From contig JBBRNO010000086.1 of NCBI GenBank assembly GCA_038230275.1, positions 1 to 27,604 on the forward strand: DNA of 27,604 nt, given 5' to 3'. Position 1 is the first letter of the stretch. Every line of letters starts with the position of its first letter. Shown here piece after piece: positions 1 through 7,362 of this stretch. Both the position numbers and the translations under genes were made by a program. The notes under the pieces are model-generated. The model was not told the origin of the DNA. It saw only the letters and a list, made by a program, of their open reading frames with translations, and ran no database searches. The stretch comes from JANXXV01 sp038230275. Its GTDB lineage: Bacteria > Acidobacteriota > Terriglobia > Bryobacterales > Bryobacteraceae.

Positions 1-443
1 ACAGAGCGCTGCCTATGCCGCTGGACATGAAGGACGCTGGTGTCGCACTGGCTGTCCGCTCGTCCGACGTCTTACAGGCGCTCAATCAGGAACTGCTGCG
101 CGTCAATCCACTGGCGGCCCCGCGCTATCGTTTGAAGATCGATGGGGAAGACTTGGGGGTGTTTACCAGGGAACAGCTCTCCGATGGCATCAATCTTGCG
201 GTCTTGCCGGGTACGCCCATGATGAAACAAGCGGCTGAAGTGCACGCGATCACACTTCGGCACAACAACATTCGCTTCGTTCGCTGGCGGCAGGTGCTGG
301 TGCCCCTGGAACCAACCCTGGCGCATAGGCAGGCGGCGCTAGATGCGTTGGACGCGCTGGACGGCGACCTGATTCAGCAACAACACGCCGCCGCGCAGCC
401 GAAGCCGCATCACTACGAGCTTTCTCCGGCAGCCGGTAAGTGA
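1..443 (+). CDS. SGNH/GDSL hydrolase family protein, C-terminal part (cut by window edge)
   Basis: The reading frame is already open at the window edge: codons upstream of the first ATG (position 15) continue the protein as R-A-L-P-M-P-L-D, so the real start lies outside the window. About 147 C-terminal residues are visible. They contain the segment YRLKIDGEDLGVFTREQL, a RHNNIRFVRWRQV strand and a basic tail ending KPHHYEL, which I recognise from memory as the C-terminal beta region of secreted SGNH/GDSL-type hydrolases of acidobacteria and planctomycetes. These presumably act as carbohydrate esterases. The catalytic GDS and DxxH blocks would lie upstream and cannot be checked. The next gene on this strand starts about 50 bp later, apparently from its own promoter. 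The family call rests on recall of similar tails, so it is moderate. Confidence 0.6.
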   Translation, partial: RALPMPLDMKDAGVALAVRSSDVLQALNQELLRVNPLAAPRYRLKIDGEDLGVFTREQLSDGINLAVLPGTPMMKQAAEVHAITLRHNNIRFVRWRQVLVPLEPTLAHRQAALDALDALDGDLIQQQHAAAQPKPHHYELSPAAGK

Positions 444-477
444 ATTCCGCCACGCCTCGGCCTACTGCGATTTGAGA

Positions 478-483
478 TATAGT
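478..483 (+). promoter_or_regulatory. -10-like hexamer TATAGT, possible leaderless promoter of the cytochrome c gene
   Basis: TATAGT matches five of six bases of the sigma70 -10 consensus. It is followed by exactly six bases and then GTG (490), which is in frame with and directly adjacent to ATG (493). There is no convincing -35 box. A transcript starting about 7 nt after the hexamer would begin at the start codon. Confidence 0.35.
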
Positions 484-492
484 GTGCGGGTG

Positions 493-1269
493 ATGCACAT
501 CGGCAGGACCGTACTTCTCGCGTTCTTTCTGGCATCCTTCGCCAACGCTCAAAACCCGTTACAAAACGATCCGGCCGCGGCGGACACGGGCCGCGGAGTG
601 TTTCGCATCTACTGCTCGCCGTGTCACGGCATTCGCGCTCAAGGCGCGCGCGGTCCAGATCTGACGCAGACGCTTGGCGCGTCTGGAAAAAGCGACGATG
701 ATCTGTTCCGCATCATCTCCACGGGCAGTCCCGGCACGGAGATGCCCGGCTTTGCAGATTCACTGGACGATGAGAATCGCTGGCACACGATATCCTACCT
801 GCGCTCCATTGCAAAACAGCAGCCGGCTCAGGTGGCCGGCAATGCCGCGGCGGGCCGCGATCTGTATTGGGGCAAGGGAGGCTGCCCGGCGTGCCACCGT
901 ATCGCCTCGAAAGGCGGCAGGCTGGGGCCTGATCTTTCCCGCATCGGCAGCGCCCGCAGCGCATGGTATCTGCGCGAGTCCGTGGTTGCTCCAAGCGCCG
1001 ACATCACACCCGGCTACAACACCATCGCCGTCGTTCAGAAAGACGGGAAGAAGATCACGGGCGTGGAGCGAGGCTACGATAACTTTACCGCGCAGTTGAT
1101 GGATACCACGGAAGAATTTCATTCCTTTGAGAAAGCGGACGTGGTATCGGTAAAACGGGAGAGCCGTTCGCTGATGCCGGACACTTATGGCAAACTGCTA
1201 AGCGCAGCCGAACTGGACGATTTGCTGGCGTACCTCACTTCGCTAGGGCGCCCGGAGGCGGGTAAATGA
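493..1269 (+). CDS. Secreted diheme c-type cytochrome, electron acceptor partner of the PQQ dehydrogenase
   Basis: The protein has an N-terminal signal peptide ending near FANAQ and two class-I cytochrome c domains. The first has heme motif CSPCH (Cys41, Cys44, His45) with a likely distal Met84 in GTEMPGF. The second has CPACH (Cys131, Cys134, His135), a GPDLSRIG loop and a late Met in RSLMPDTYG. The second domain resembles the TIGR02603 heme-binding domain. I chose ATG 493, directly before the signal peptide; GTG 490 and TTG 472 are in frame upstream. Its stop codon overlaps the start of the PQQ dehydrogenase (ATGA), so the two are translationally coupled. The inferred role is to take electrons from PQQ in the periplasm and pass them to the respiratory chain. 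Confidence 0.88.
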   Translation: MHIGRTVLLAFFLASFANAQNPLQNDPAAADTGRGVFRIYCSPCHGIRAQGARGPDLTQTLGASGKSDDDLFRIISTGSPGTEMPGFADSLDDENRWHTISYLRSIAKQQPAQVAGNAAAGRDLYWGKGGCPACHRIASKGGRLGPDLSRIGSARSAWYLRESVVAPSADITPGYNTIAVVQKDGKKITGVERGYDNFTAQLMDTTEEFHSFEKADVVSVKRESRSLMPDTYGKLLSAAELDDLLAYLTSLGRPEAGK

Positions 1270-2861
1270 AACTTTTCGCGCTAGCAGCAGTTCCAATCTT
1301 CCTGGTGGCCGCGGATGTTAGCACGCAGCGGCTGGTCCAATCCCAGGACGATGCGGCAAGCTGGCTGATGTATGGGAAGAACTACGGAGCTTGGCGCTAC
1401 AGCGCGCTGAAGCAGATCGATTCCAGCAACATCGCACGGCTTGCTCCGCAGTGGATTTTCCAGGCGTCCGGCGCGGCTCCCATGGAAACAACGCCGCTGG
1501 TGTTCGACGGCCTGATGTTCTTCACGGGTTCCGCAAATCATGCGTATGCGCTGGATCTGGCTACCGGAAAAGAGGTGTGGCGCTACGAAAGGCCCGTCCC
1601 CAAAGGGGTGCAAGGCTGCTGTGGCACGGTGAACCGCGGATTCGCCGCCCTTGGCAGCAAATTATTCAAGGTAAACATTGAAGCCAAACTTGTTGCGTTG
1701 GATGCCAGAAGCGGCGAACCGTTATGGGAAACCACGGTGGACGATTTCAAGATGGGCTTCAGCACTACCGCGGCGCCCTTGGTTGTGAAAAACCAGGTGA
1801 TTGTCGGTATTGCGGGCGCGGAGTTCGGCACGCGCGGCTTTATTGATTCCTACGATGCCGAGACAGGCAAGCGCCGCTGGCGCTTCCATACCGTGGCTGC
1901 GCCCGGTGAGCCCGGCGGGGACACTTGGAAGAGCGATGCCTGGCAGCGCGGCGGCGGTTCCACCTGGGTTACCGGGTCTTACGATCCGGAACTGAACCTG
2001 ATCTATTGGGGCACTGGAAATCCCGGGCCCGACATGAATGGCGACGTCCGGCCCGGTGACAATCTCTACACTTGCAGTATGGTGGCGCTGGATGCGGACA
2101 CCGGTCAGTTGAAGTGGCACTTCCAGTTCACGCCGCACGACGTGCACGATTGGGATGCCACCGAAGACCCGGTGCTGGTGGATCTTACCATTGCCGGTAA
2201 AAAAGTGAAGGCGCTGATACAGGCCAATCGCAACGGATTCGCCTACGCTTTGGACCGGACCACTGGCAAGATGCTGGCGGCTAAACCATATACGAAAGTC
2301 ACTTGGGCGTCCGGCATAGACAAAGCTGGGCGTCCGGTGCTTCTGCCTGGCCAGGACCCGAGCGAGGAAGGCACGGTTTCGTGTCCGGGATTGGGTGGTG
2401 GACACAACTGGCAACCGACTTCCTACAGTCCGCTGACCGGACTCTTTTACTTCGGTTCGAGCGATGGGTGCCAGACGTACTACAAGAGCGAGCAGCAATA
2501 TGTAAAAGGCCGCTGGTACCAATTGAGCACGGCCGAGCCGATTGCGCATGCAAGCGGAGTTGGCTCGGTAATCGCCGTGGATCCGTCCACAGGTGAAACG
2601 AAGTGGCGATTTGAAACCGTGGGAGCGCCATCCGGCGGGATGTTGACCACCGCGGGTGGACTGCTCTTCACAGGGGACAGGCACGGCTACTTCATCGCGT
2701 TCGACGGACGAAGCGGGAAACCACTCTGGAAGTTCCAGACAGGCGGGCCGATTGTCGGCGGCCCGGTTAGCTATTTATTTCAAGGGCGACAGTACATAGC
2801 GGTGGCGGCCGGAAGCTCCATAATCGCCTTTGCAATTCCCGGCCGTGTGTCGAACAAATAG
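1266..2861 (+). CDS. PQQ-dependent dehydrogenase, methanol/ethanol family (soluble quinoprotein)
   Basis: A 531-residue protein with a signal-like N-terminus followed by an eight-bladed propeller rich in tryptophan-docking sequences such as ALDARSGEPLWE, ALDADTGQLKWHF and AVDPSTGETKWRF. Adjacent cysteines Cys118-Cys119 (GVQGCCGTVNRG) match the vicinal disulfide that stacks on PQQ in methanol/ethanol dehydrogenases. The probable catalytic aspartate is Asp297 in HDWDATED. The residue two positions later is Thr299, not the Asp that marks lanthanide-dependent XoxF enzymes, which points to a calcium-type enzyme. There is no fused cytochrome domain; the diheme cytochrome encoded immediately upstream with a 4-bp overlap presumably fills that role. 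The likely substrate is an alcohol or aldehyde, but it cannot be read from sequence. The gene converges on the cupin pseudogene with only 4 bp between them. Confidence 0.9.
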   Translation: MKLFALAAVPIFLVAADVSTQRLVQSQDDAASWLMYGKNYGAWRYSALKQIDSSNIARLAPQWIFQASGAAPMETTPLVFDGLMFFTGSANHAYALDLATGKEVWRYERPVPKGVQGCCGTVNRGFAALGSKLFKVNIEAKLVALDARSGEPLWETTVDDFKMGFSTTAAPLVVKNQVIVGIAGAEFGTRGFIDSYDAETGKRRWRFHTVAAPGEPGGDTWKSDAWQRGGGSTWVTGSYDPELNLIYWGTGNPGPDMNGDVRPGDNLYTCSMVALDADTGQLKWHFQFTPHDVHDWDATEDPVLVDLTIAGKKVKALIQANRNGFAYALDRTTGKMLAAKPYTKVTWASGIDKAGRPVLLPGQDPSEEGTVSCPGLGGGHNWQPTSYSPLTGLFYFGSSDGCQTYYKSEQQYVKGRWYQLSTAEPIAHASGVGSVIAVDPSTGETKWRFETVGAPSGGMLTTAGGLLFTGDRHGYFIAFDGRSGKPLWKFQTGGPIVGGPVSYLFQGRQYIAVAAGSSIIAFAIPGRVSNK

Positions 2862-2865
2862 CGAT

Positions 2866-3440
2866 TCAACGGCCGCTAGGATTATCAACGATGCGCAAAC
2901 CCGATTCCGCAGCCAACAGCTTCATGCGTTCCAATGTCTCCGCGGAGGGCGGGCCCGTCAGTTCCGGCAGGTCGAAGTTCTTCGCCGGCGTGCCGATGGT
3001 TTGAAACCATCTCTCGAATCCGGACGGACTAATTAGCGTGAGGGCACGAGCGACACCCGATTTGATGCGGAATGTATGGGGAATCCCGCGCGGCAGAAAA
3101 ATCGTATCGCCCGCAGAGAGTTCATGAACCACGCCATCCACCGTCAAATGCACGACACCACTTGCGAAAATCTACCATTTCCTTCTCCTTGTGAAAGTTC
3201 ATGAACCACGCCATCCACCGTCAAATGCACGACACCTTCCAGGATATAGAACAACTCATCTTCGTTTTGGTGGCTATGCATCGGCGGTTCGCTTCCCGGC
3301 TTCTGCATCGACTCCAACAAGGAAAAGGCTCCGGCGGTGTCTTTGCCGCTCGCCAGGATGGTGACGATCCCGCCGCCATAGCTGTACGTGTTCTCCAACT
3401 TCTTGCGTCGCGTGAATGTCGCCAATGCTTCAGCTAACAT
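2866..3440 (-). pseudogene. Cupin-domain protein, disrupted by a 77-bp insertion
   Basis: Two minus-strand fragments in different frames together form one cupin. The upstream fragment holds cupin motif 1 (PPMHSHQNEDELFYILEG: two His, Glu, Gly). The downstream fragment holds motif 2 (AGDTIFLPRGIPHTF). Both contain the same peptide HLTVDGVVHELS, encoded by a 41-bp sequence present twice. Removing one repeat plus the 36-bp spacer (77 bp) restores a single frame of 165 residues from ATG 3440, a normal single-domain cupin length; GTG 3476 is an alternative start. As it stands, translation stops soon after the first HELS, so motif 2 and the metal site are lost. Intact relatives are small metal-binding beta-barrel proteins of varied function. 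The change could be genuine or an assembly artefact. Confidence 0.8.
3119..3236. repeat. 41-bp perfect direct repeat with 36-bp spacer inside the cupin gene
   Basis: The identical 41-bp sequence occupies 3119-3159 and 3196-3236; the spacer is 3160-3195. The unit length of 77 bp is not a multiple of three, so it shifts the cupin reading frame. The spacer sequence is not otherwise part of the cupin. Confidence 0.95.
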
Positions 3441-3574
3441 TTCAAATATACTCGACTGAAGCAATGCGGAAAACACGGTCCGATCAGCTCATGTAGTCTT
3501 ACTTTGTTGCTTGCGGCAGGACTTTTTTACGTGCCCGGCCACTGCCGCAGAGGCTGATTCGAATTTGTCACTGC

Positions 3575-3655
3575 TTAATGCATATGGTTGAACAGAAACC
3601 AGATGACGATTAGACCTCCGGGAATACCAAGGATCCAGGCAAATAGATATTTCAT
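3575..3655 (-). CDS. Small single-span membrane peptide (26 residues), function unknown
   Basis: The minus strand encodes a 26-residue peptide beginning MKYLFAWILGIPGG and ending in a hydrophobic stretch and NHMH. It is preceded by a near-perfect Shine-Dalgarno, AGGAGG, eight bases before the ATG, much stronger than most ribosome sites in this window. The body is one hydrophobic segment with a central Pro-Gly-Gly, typical of small membrane proteins that go unannotated because of size. I have the impression of similar short acidobacterial peptides but cannot name a family or function. It lies divergent from the secreted-protein gene at 3731 and upstream of the broken cupin on the same strand. 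Confidence 0.65.
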   Translation of the reverse strand: MKYLFAWILGIPGGLIVIWFLFNHMH

Positions 3656-3730
3656 AACGACTTCCTCCTCGGCTCTTAATATGCAATTTGTGGGCCTCTC
3701 CGTTGAATGCTTATGTTGAGAAGCCAGCGT

Positions 3731-4555
3731 ATGCGCCTAACGTTTCTGCTCTTTTGCTCCGCCGCCTACACTCTGACGGCCACCGAAAATACAGACAGAC
3801 TCTTTCAGACGCACCACCTGCAGTTACCCGCCCGCCGTGCGAAAGAGCTTCTCGCGGTTGTCTGTCCCGGCCACGTGACCGATGCGCGAATTGCCGCCGG
3901 CGGCGTCTACGGCTGCGATGCCTGTCCTAATGGCGATTCAGGCTCGACGCCAGGCAAATTGGTGTGGAGTCTGGAGTCAATCGTTGAAGGGCATTTTACC
4001 GCGGCGTCCGCAGAGAACATTGTCGTCAATATGAGTGGCTGCGAAGCGCACCCCGGTAACTTCGGTGGCAGCGTACTGCTTACGCAGCGGGCAGGAAAGC
4101 GGACCAAGAACTGGTATCGGCCAGGAGCGCTGACCGGGAAGTGCCGAAAGGTTCCGAAGGCGGACAAGCGGGAAATTTTGTTCTGCGAAGGCTGTCTCTA
4201 CACCATGGATCTCAGCCTGCCCGAACCGCAGCGTTTCACGGAGTTAATGACGGTGGAAGATACGATGGGCGCGTGCTTTGCCGGAGCCGCGCTGCACAAT
4301 TCCTTCATCGAAAAAGTGGAGTTCCCCGACCTGGACGCGGACGGCAGGCCGGATCTCCGCGTCACTGTGCAAACCGGGATGACGAAGAAATTCACCGAGG
4401 CGGAAATCGCGAAGCTTTGCCCCGACCATCTGCCCCAGCCAACCATGCGCCGAACGAATTTGGAGTTCCTCTTTCAGGGAGTTCATGCAGAGAGACCTCC
4501 CTTTCGGCGGCGCAATCCAGCCCGATCGGGAGTACCATTGAAGCAGAACAATTAG
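3731..4555 (+). CDS. Secreted cysteine-containing protein of unknown function
   Basis: A 274-residue protein from ATG 3731, chosen because it directly precedes a signal peptide (MRLTFLLFCSAAYTLTA); in-frame ATGs at 3707 and 3713 only add a charged extension. The mature part has about nine cysteines, including YGCDACPNGD and FCEGCLY, consistent with disulfides in the cell envelope. Near residues 205-215 it has PDLDADGRPDLRV, which resembles one calcium-binding DxDxDG loop of FG-GAP or dockerin-like repeats; a single copy does not define a domain. I do not recognise the family. The next gene starts 10 bp after the stop, so the two are probably co-transcribed. Confidence 0.7.
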   Translation: MRLTFLLFCSAAYTLTATENTDRLFQTHHLQLPARRAKELLAVVCPGHVTDARIAAGGVYGCDACPNGDSGSTPGKLVWSLESIVEGHFTAASAENIVVNMSGCEAHPGNFGGSVLLTQRAGKRTKNWYRPGALTGKCRKVPKADKREILFCEGCLYTMDLSLPEPQRFTELMTVEDTMGACFAGAALHNSFIEKVEFPDLDADGRPDLRVTVQTGMTKKFTEAEIAKLCPDHLPQPTMRRTNLEFLFQGVHAERPPFRRRNPARSGVPLKQNN

Positions 4556-4565
4556 AGGGCACGAC

Positions 4566-5462
4566 ATGAAGCCCCAAGCCGTCAAACAGGACGTTCCGCA
4601 AAAGCCGCACTTGCTGGCCCATGTTCCCGCCGAACTGATTGACGGGCGCTTGCTACGCCTAGGCGAGGGGATCGGAAAAGTCGTCTATGCATCCCCGCAC
4701 TGGGTGGTAAAGCGGAAGCGGTCCCCGTCTGAAATCGTAGCGCTCATTCTGTTGTGGAAATTGCTCAGAAAGTTCGCGCGGATCTTCCCCGGACATCTGG
4801 GGGAACGGCTTCTGCAGCGACCGTCTAAACTGATTCGCTTTCTGCGCATCGTGATTCAGACGGTGATGCTGGTGGTGCCGCGCAGTGTTTGGTTTACCAC
4901 TCACATCGCCGAAGTCTGGAAGGTCTATCGCTTCCGCGACCTGCGGGGAACAAGGCTTGCTGCGATCCATCTGGCGGGGACCGGGCTGATGCCGAAACGC
5001 GTCAGTTTTCCGCCCGCCCGAATCAATGTCGGAGGCTGGCCGGGCTGGCTGACGGTATCGGAAGCAACCGAGCGCGTCGACGACACGCTCTTCCATCGAT
5101 TGACGCAGCTGGCCGATGTGGGTGAATTTGCGGAGTTGGAGGTTTGGCTTGGACGCTTTCTCGACCTGCGGCAAAGTGGATGGCGCAAAGGGTTGTTCTC
5201 GCTGGACGCTCACTTAAAGAATTTCGGCGTCATCGGCGAGCGGATTGTATTACTGGACCCGGGCGGACTCACCGATCGCTGGGAGGACGTGGAGGAGCAT
5301 CTCAATGAAAGCGGCGGACCCGCATCGGAACCCCACACCACACTTGGGCTTGGGCCCATGTTGCGCAACCGTCCGGATATTGCGGAGCGCTTCAATTCCA
5401 GTTGGAAGGAAGTGGTCAGCCTGACGCAGGTGCGGGAGCATTGGCCGGCTGGGGAGAGCTAG
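4566..5462 (+). CDS. Divergent protein-kinase-like (PKL fold) protein
   Basis: A 298-residue protein with the three landmarks expected of a kinase-like fold in the right order: a lysine after a beta strand (WVVKRKR, Lys49), a catalytic-loop-like DAHLKN (Asp214, Asn219), and a metal-binding LLDPGG (Asp231) in place of DFG. The arrangement resembles YrbL-type and LPS-kinase-type small-molecule or lipid A sugar kinases rather than Ser/Thr kinases. A hydrophobic/basic helical insert lies around residues 85-125 (RIVIQTVMLVVPRSVWF), which might associate with the membrane. ATG 4566 follows a GAGGG-type ribosome site and the upstream gene ends 10 bp before. The stop overlaps the stop of the opposing methyltransferase gene within CTAG. 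Substrate unknown. Confidence 0.6.
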   Translation: MKPQAVKQDVPQKPHLLAHVPAELIDGRLLRLGEGIGKVVYASPHWVVKRKRSPSEIVALILLWKLLRKFARIFPGHLGERLLQRPSKLIRFLRIVIQTVMLVVPRSVWFTTHIAEVWKVYRFRDLRGTRLAAIHLAGTGLMPKRVSFPPARINVGGWPGWLTVSEATERVDDTLFHRLTQLADVGEFAELEVWLGRFLDLRQSGWRKGLFSLDAHLKNFGVIGERIVLLDPGGLTDRWEDVEEHLNESGGPASEPHTTLGLGPMLRNRPDIAERFNSSWKEVVSLTQVREHWPAGES

Positions 5463-6298
5463 ACGCCGCCCGCGGCATCCGGTCCGAAGCGCAGTAGGAC
5501 GAACGAGGAGCGGCGGTTCCGCACTCCTGGAATTAACCGGCGAACCGGCATCGCATAGCCGTAGTGGAATCCCCGTCCGCGGCCATATTCGACTTCCTTC
5601 GCCTCAAGGATGTTCGGATGATACGACTGGATGGTGGGGATCTCATTTACGTCCATGCCGAAGGGCATGCGCGGCGTGGTGTAGCTCCGAGTGGTTTGAT
5701 AGCCGGTTAGCGTATTCTGACTGAACCAACGCGGGATCAAATCGAACATCATGCGCCCGCCGCCGAACCGGGATGCGCACTCGGCTATTAATCCGCGCAC
5801 CTCGCTGGGCTCAAAATACATGAGGATGCCTTGCGCGGTTACAAACACTCCATGCGAGGGGTCCACTTCCTTCATCCAGCGGAAATCCAGCGCGGAGCAA
5901 GTAAGGTAGCGTTGACGATCCGTTTCCGGCAGCACCTGCCTGCGCGCGGCGATGGTTTCCGGCAGATCCACCACCAACCACTTGATCCGCCCGTTGTCTA
6001 CGCGCCAAAACTCCGTTTCGAGTCCATCGCCCAGCGCGACCACGGTGCAGTCCGGGAAATCTTTGATGTAGAGGCGCAGCTGTTCATCGAAACGAAGCGC
6101 GCGCAGGACGTGGCATTCATCGGGGCGGCCGAAGTGTTTCTCAAATGGGTAGGCGATGGTGTCGGCAAGTTTCACCGCGAGCGGGTTGTGCAGCAGCGCG
6201 TTGGGTCTTCGCGCCTCGGCGGCCCGGTTGTAGAGCGGCCAGAGGAGAGTTCCGGGAACGCCTTCCAGTTTTAGAGTGACCTTCGTCCCGTCCGTCAA
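5459..6298 (-). CDS. Class I SAM methyltransferase, leucine carboxyl methyltransferase (LCM/Tcmp) type
   Basis: A 279-residue protein with the LCM-family nucleotide-binding signature VALGDGLETEFWRVDN (around residues 87-102) and the acidic VDLPE strand end that binds the SAM ribose. A GVFVTAQGILMYFEPSEV segment follows, matching the AxGxLMYL block of this family. In bacteria such enzymes are usually O-methyltransferases of small molecules or polyketides, not protein leucine methylases. The start is TTG 6298, seven bases after a G-rich stretch (GGGGG); no ATG or GTG lies close by in frame. The gene is tail-to-tail with the kinase-like gene, sharing four bases (CTAG) that form both stop codons. 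Confidence 0.85.
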   Translation of the reverse strand: MTDGTKVTLKLEGVPGTLLWPLYNRAAEARRPNALLHNPLAVKLADTIAYPFEKHFGRPDECHVLRALRFDEQLRLYIKDFPDCTVVALGDGLETEFWRVDNGRIKWLVVDLPETIAARRQVLPETDRQRYLTCSALDFRWMKEVDPSHGVFVTAQGILMYFEPSEVRGLIAECASRFGGGRMMFDLIPRWFSQNTLTGYQTTRSYTTPRMPFGMDVNEIPTIQSYHPNILEAKEVEYGRGRGFHYGYAMPVRRLIPGVRNRRSSFVLLRFGPDAAGGV

Positions 6299-6332
6299 AT
6301 GCGTACCCCCGCTGAAAGAGTGATTGAAGTCG

Positions 6333-6338
6333 ATTGTA
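6333..6338 (-). promoter_or_regulatory. -10-like hexamer TACAAT upstream of the LCM methyltransferase
   Basis: On the minus strand TACAAT (five of six consensus bases) lies 34 bp before the TTG start. This gives a short leader with room for the GGGGG ribosome site. No clear -35 box is seen. Confidence 0.35.
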
Positions 6339-6489
6339 ACCGATTCGGGGAGGGGGCAGCCTTCGGGCGGTTTCCTGGCGGTGGAACGTGGAGTTCGATT
6401 TCCTTGCGGGTTGTTCGGACTGCGACGCTAGGCGCAGCGCTGAATGGTGCCGGTCAACTTCACCGATCCGCCACTCAATGTGCTACGGC

Positions 6490-6825
6490 TCATCGTCCTG
6501 GAATCTCCGCCATGCGTGTAAGTTCACTCAAGATGATTTGGCTGCGTTTCTTGCACTCGGCCAACTGTTCTTTGGACGTGGAATTCAGAGCCTGATATTC
6601 GGCAAAGGTGATTTGTTTGGCCAGCCTCCGGTCAACCGCCAGCTTTTTGTCCAGACGCAGCTGCTTCGACGAGGCTCGGTTTTCAGTTTGCCAACGAATG
6701 ACATCGTTAAGCGTAACGGCGGAGGAATTGCGTGCCCGCGTTAATTCTTCGGTATCAGAAGTAGGCTCTACCGGCAAGCCGATTTCGGCGGATCGACCGC
6801 TTGGCACGTTTAATTGAGATTGCAT
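6490..6825 (-). CDS. Small hydrophilic helical protein, unknown
   Basis: A 111-residue protein from ATG 6825, which is preceded by AGGTG at good spacing; GTG 6831 is in frame two codons upstream. The sequence is strongly charged and predicted helical over most of its length (for example LDKKLAVDRRLAKQITFAEYQAL and SKEQLAECKKRSQIILSEL), consistent with a coiled coil. There is no signal peptide, membrane segment or catalytic motif. I do not recognise a family. The codon third positions are less GC-rich than in the surrounding enzymes, and it sits next to a poorly coding stretch and the tRNA-bounded island, so it may be accessory DNA. It could still be a chance open frame. Confidence 0.45.
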   Translation of the reverse strand: MQSQLNVPSGRSAEIGLPVEPTSDTEELTRARNSSAVTLNDVIRWQTENRASSKQLRLDKKLAVDRRLAKQITFAEYQALNSTSKEQLAECKKRSQIILSELTRMAEIPGR

Positions 6826-6831
6826 AGTCAC

Positions 6832-7231
6832 CTACGTCCGTTAGGGGCACCCTAGTGGATTGTGTTACTGAATATTAGACCCGGATTTATCCTTATATTG
6901 AGATCCTGGTCGTCCACACATCACCAGCGCCGACGCTCCTATGCCAAATGTCTTGCCTACTTTGCGCGTCGACGGGCTGATCCCTGCTGATCGTTCTCGT
7001 TCGATTTCAGATCGCCCGGACGCGACGAGGGAAAGACTCCGGATTAGAGGAATGCAAGTCCCTTGGGTCGCGCGTGTTCCACGCCGGTCCCATGCCGGTG
7101 AGCGTGAAGGAGATGGCACGCAACTTGGGATTTTCCCCGGCGGTGGCTGATTGCGTGGAACAAGCGAACCCGTTCGCCGCCGGAAATCTAGATCGACACC
7201 GGATATTGGCAAACGGTTGGCCTTTTGGAAT
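6832..7231. other. 400-bp stretch with no convincing gene
   Basis: Open frames exist on both strands here, but none has a good ribosome site, a recognisable domain or convincing protein-like composition. The minus-strand frame that crosses 7232-7261 reads through a tRNA fragment and is therefore not a credible protein. The stretch may contain decayed coding sequence; nothing in it can be named. Confidence 0.5.
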
Positions 7232-7261
7232 TGGTAGGCGCGGCAGGACTCGAACCTGCGA
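7232..7261 (-). repeat. Displaced 3' end of tRNA-Arg, att-like site
   Basis: These 30 bases are identical to 9037-9066. On the minus strand they read as the complete T-arm (GCAGG, TTCGAGT, CCTGC), the 3' acceptor strand CGCGCCT, discriminator A and CCA. The sequence upstream on that strand does not fold into the rest of a tRNA, so this is a fragment and not a second tRNA gene. Confidence 0.85.
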
Positions 7262-7266
7262 GAGCC

Positions 7267-7353
7267 CCTGTTTTGGTTCGTGCCATCCCGTGCTAAATGG
7301 GTGGTTCTGCGTTCAGCCTGTACCCTGAATTTCATCCCGTTTCAGCCTGTTTT
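7267..7353. repeat. Cluster of short direct repeats next to the att-like site
   Basis: TTCAGCCTGT occurs at 7312-7321 and 7341-7350, CATCCCGT at 7284-7291 and 7333-7340, and CCTGTTTT at 7267-7274 and 7346-7353. The cluster lies just inside the island boundary, where tyrosine recombinases commonly have arm-type binding sites. The assignment to integrase binding is inference. Confidence 0.4.
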
Positions 7354-7362
7354 TGCGAGATG

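Noticed and set aside
1722..2684. A long minus-strand open frame (320 codons) opposite the PQQ dehydrogenase
   Set aside because: It is antisense to a well-supported quinoprotein with clear propeller repeats, has no domain of its own, and is expected by chance in GC-rich coding DNA.
1266..2861. Lanthanide-dependent XoxF-type dehydrogenase
   Set aside because: The diagnostic second Asp two residues after the catalytic Asp is Thr299.
3512..3549. Inverted repeat TGCGGCAG/CTGCCGCA as a terminator of the small peptide gene
   Set aside because: The stem is only 8 bp with a 22-base loop and no T run follows on the minus strand.
3489..3686. A 65-codon minus-strand frame overlapping the small membrane peptide
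   Set aside because: It runs in another frame over the peptide gene, lacks a ribosome site of its own, and does not look like a folded protein.
7232..7310. A second tRNA gene
   Set aside because: Only the T-arm and 3' acceptor strand are present; the sequence beyond does not form the anticodon or D arms.
6865..7335. A minus-strand open frame of 156 codons crossing the tRNA fragment
   Set aside because: Its N-terminal part translates the displaced tRNA 3' end, a common source of false proteins; no ribosome site or domain is seen.
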